Source of the DNA: JAGMXM01 sp964458325
GTDB taxonomy: Bacteria > Verrucomicrobiota > Verrucomicrobiia > Limisphaerales > UBA1319
Direction: 5' to 3'
Length of the DNA: 7,331 nucleotides
NCBI GenBank assembly: GCA_964458325.1
Contig: CAYWIM010000136.1
Location: 1 to 7,331 of the forward strand
Program-made: the position numbers and the translations under genes
In this document: piece by piece, positions 5,924 to 7,331 of the stretch
Layout: the number at the start of each line of letters is the position of its first letter
How positions within the stretch are numbered: position 1 is the first letter of the stretch
The notes under the pieces: model-generated
What the model saw: the letters and a program-made list of their open reading frames with translations, nothing else
What the model was told of the DNA's origin: nothing
Databases searched by the model: none

Positions 5924-5998
5924 GCGGCGTCCACGGAGTGGCCGCCCTGCCTTTCAGCTTGCGGCTTGCAAGGTAGGGCGCGCACTCCGCTGCGCGCG
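5924..5998. repeat. REP-like palindrome pair, copy B (heads facing inward)
   Basis: The left unit (5925-5950) is the GGCGTCCACGGAGTGGCCGCC module on the opposite strand, its head reading GCAGGG instead of GTAGGG. The right unit starts with GTAG at 5973-5976 and has the stem CGCGCA/TGCGCG (5979-5984 with 5991-5996, loop CTCCGC). In this copy the heads face each other across a 22-bp spacer containing GCTTGC, the reverse of the arrangement in copies A and C. It begins 48 bp after the stop of the ATPase gene. Confidence 0.7.
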
Positions 5999-6226
5999 TA
6001 ACGCTTTGAGCCGGTGTGAAAAGCTCAGGGCGGTCGAGCCGGCAAGAGTGCGGCTACGCCATCGATGACATGCAAGCCTCGGCCAACAGGCTGACGCGAA
6101 GGAGCGCCCCGCCCTGTAAGCCGAAAGCCCAAGGGCAGGGTGGCGATCGGATTACGATGGATGCCCGCGCCAAGGAACTTCGACATTCTTGTCGGCTTGA
6201 AAGAGTCGGATCCTTTCGTGTGGCGG
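5999..6226. other. Gene-free stretch with a degenerate GTAGCC hairpin
   Basis: No gene is supported here; open frames are short and repeat-derived. On the minus strand GTAGCCGC (6057-6050) heads a weak hairpin with AGCCG/CGGCT arms (6037-6041 with 6051-6055). At about 6112-6143 CGCCCTG and CAGGGTGGCG can pair around a copy of the AAGCCGAAAGC segment that accompanies other REP-like units. Confidence 0.5.
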
Positions 6227-6396
6227 GGACGCAGCCGCTGGCTCGTCCGCTGGTCAGCCCCTTGTGACCGTCGCCGCAACATTCATGTTGCGTCCGCCCT
6301 GATCACCAACCACTGATTCTTCACCACCGACACGGAGAGCACGGAGGGTCCAGGAAACGAAGCAACTCTTTTTGCGTGTTTTTGTGTTTTTGAGGC
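6227..6396. repeat. Composite palindromic repeat, copy 2
   Basis: This has the same order as 2774-2930. A first hairpin (6227-6248, 9 pairs with one bulged C) is followed by CGCAACAT/ATGTTGCG (6275-6282 with 6285-6292). Then come the ACGGAGAGCACGGAGGGTCC-type segment and the T-rich tail. Both GTAG heads have mutated, to GCGG and GTCG. From ATTCATGTTGCGTCCGCC to the tail it is nearly identical to the first copy. It merges on its right with the 165-bp tandem array. Confidence 0.75.
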
Positions 6397-6816
6397 AAAG
6401 GATTCGAGAGCCGAGTCTTGGATAGCCGCAAAAAACGCAAAGAGGCGCAAAAAGGATACCCGTGATAATGGAGGACGGCCTGTTCAGTCCGTGAGATGGG
6501 TCACGCGAGAGGGGATTTGAAATTCCGCCGAGTTTTTGCGTGTTTTTGTGTTTCTTGGGGCAAAGGATTCGAGAGCCGAGTCTTGGATAGCCGCAAAAAA
6601 CGCAAAGAGGCGCNNNNNNNNNNNNNNNNNNNNNNNNNNNNNNNNNNNNNNNNNNNNNNNNNNNNNNNNNNNNNNNNNNNNNNNNNNNNNNNNNNNNNNN
6701 NNNNNNNNNNNNNAAAAAGGATACCCGTGATAATGGAGGACGGCTTGTTCAATCCGTGGGATGGGTCACGCGAGAGGGATTTGAGATTCCGCCGAGTTCT
6801 TGCGTGTTTTTGCAGA
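6369..6816. repeat. Tandem repeat, about 165-bp period, interrupted by the assembly gap
   Basis: The segment GGCAAAGGATTCGAGAGCC recurs from 6394 and 6559, 165 bp apart. AAAAAGGATACCCGTGAT occurs at 6449 and again at 6714, just after the N run. CGCGAGAGGG followed by a degenerate ATTCCGCCGAG segment also recurs. The T-rich stretch TTTTTGCGTGTTTTTG and the A-rich CGCAAAAAACGCAAAGAGG are partly complementary, so each unit can form a long imperfect hairpin. No reading frame is maintained with recognisable protein sequence. At least two and a half units are visible; the true number is hidden by the gap. Confidence 0.85.
6614..6713. other. Assembly gap of exactly 100 N
   Basis: All bases from 6614 to 6713 are N. 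Exactly 100 is a conventional placeholder for a gap of unknown size. The left flank stops after GCGC, and the right flank resumes with AAAAAGG. These are the bases that follow one another inside the preceding repeat unit (6445-6455). Confidence 0.98.
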
Positions 6817-6896
6817 CCTCTCATGCCCTTGGCGGCCCTCAGCGCTCTGGCCGCTCACAACCCTGCTCCAACAAATAATATCCGGGGAACAAGATT

Positions 6897-7220
6897 GGCC
6901 CGCGGAACACGCCGAATGACGCGGAAATATTTGTGCCCTTGGCAAGGTAGGGACGCGTCGCTGACGCGTCCGCTTGCCGGCCAACATTTGCATCCCCTTG
7001 ATGGCGTAGCCGCAGCTTTTAAACTGCGGTATTCTCTCACCACGAAGCGCTCGAAGGGCGCGAAGAGGAATCGGGCTGCAGGCTGCTGCGGACGAGGACG
7101 TCCGCGGTCCGGAAGGATTCGGAGCGCGGGCCTCCTGGCCCGCAGCGCGGTCGGCTGAACGGTTGAAGGCTGCGGATTTTTGCCCGCGGAATGACGCGAA
7201 ACGACGTGGAAATATTGATC
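6897..7220. repeat. Dispersed CGCGGAATGACGCG-type repeat, two copies, with intervening hairpins
   Basis: GCCCGCGGAACACGCCGAAT and following bases, to the GGAAATATT at about 6922-6930, resemble 7184-7217, where CCCGCGGAATGACGCG leads to GGAAATATT. Between them lie two further 7-bp stems: GCGGACG/CGTCCGC (7088-7094 with 7099-7105, loop AGGA) and GCGGGCC/GGCCCGC (7126-7132 with 7137-7143, loop TCCT). I find no gene between 6817 and the end of the window. Confidence 0.55.
6947..7029. repeat. Composite GTAG palindromes, copy 3 (different stems)
   Basis: GTAG (6947-6950) leads GGACGCGTC/GACGCGTCC (6951-6959 with 6963-6971, loop GCT). A second GTAG (7006-7009) leads CCGCAG/CTGCGG (7010-7015 with 7024-7029) around CTTTTAAA. 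The order and direction are as in the copies at 2774 and 6227, but both stems have changed on both arms. It is followed by CTCACCACGAAG and GCGCGAAGAGG, another low-complexity repeat type. Confidence 0.72.
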
Positions 7221-7245
7221 TTCTTGCGCGCTTTCGGCTTGCAGG

Positions 7246-7323
7246 GTAGGGCGCGCACTCCGCTGCGCGCCGAGCTGTGAGCTTGGAGCCATCAAGGCGG
7301 CGTCCACGGAGTGGCCGCCCTAC
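7246..7323. repeat. REPIN-like palindrome pair, copy C (intact heads facing outward)
   Basis: GTAG at 7246-7249 opens the unit with stem GGCGCGCA/TGCGCGCC and loop CTCCGC (about 7250-7271). After a spacer of about 24 bp containing GAGCTGTGAGC, the inverted second unit has arms GGCGG/CCGCC and CCAC/GTGG and ends in CTAC (7320-7323), the complement of GTAG. The two GTAG ends on opposite strands define a symmetric element of 78 bp. The sequence CTTTCGGCTTGCAG precedes it, and CTTTCGGC follows at the window edge, so another unit may continue beyond. Confidence 0.75.
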
Positions 7324-7331
7324 CTTTCGGC

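Noticed and set aside
6496..7158. Open frame spanning the N gap
   Set aside because: About 34 codons are undefined, and the rest is tandem-repeat and palindrome sequence. There is no evidence of a protein.

Overview
The window looks like GC-rich bacterial chromosome, most probably from the Verrucomicrobiota or a close PVC relative. Three observations support this. One secreted protein ends in a VPDGG-type sorting tail, the variant of PEP-CTERM best known from Verrucomicrobia. A second secreted protein resembles a conserved hypothetical family I associate with that phylum. The intergenic DNA is crowded with GTAG-headed palindromes and low-complexity repeats of the kind common there. A run of 100 N shows that this is a scaffolded draft assembly. 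The phylum call is inference; no marker gene is present to settle it.

Layout. Positions 1-2710 are a minus-strand block of three small genes: a VPDGG-CTERM exported protein (209-1099), a DUF6788-like small protein (1547-1900) and a signal-peptide protein (2210-2674). They are separated by repeats. Two copies of a three-hairpin element lie just 3' of the first and third genes (61-202 and 1986-2160). The second copy is closed by about 22-bp terminal inverted repeats, so the whole element can fold as a cloverleaf. Positions 2711-3348 hold no gene, only hairpin repeats. From 3349 the genes run on the plus strand: a CDP-alcohol phosphatidyltransferase (pgsA-like), tRNA-Arg(CCU) with its own promoter, and 29 bp later a GspE/PilB-type assembly ATPase. 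From 5877 to the end there is no convincing gene. That stretch holds REP-like palindromes, a roughly 165-bp tandem repeat broken by the N gap, and more palindromes.

The genes do not form one pathway. PgsA makes anionic phospholipid at the membrane. The ATPase would power a type IV pilus or type II secretion machine whose other parts are not here. The VPDGG protein needs an exosortase encoded elsewhere. The most distinctive content is the repeat landscape. It includes a REP/REPIN-like family with conserved GTAG heads and covarying stems, the cloverleaf MITE-like element, and a tandem array that probably caused the assembly gap.
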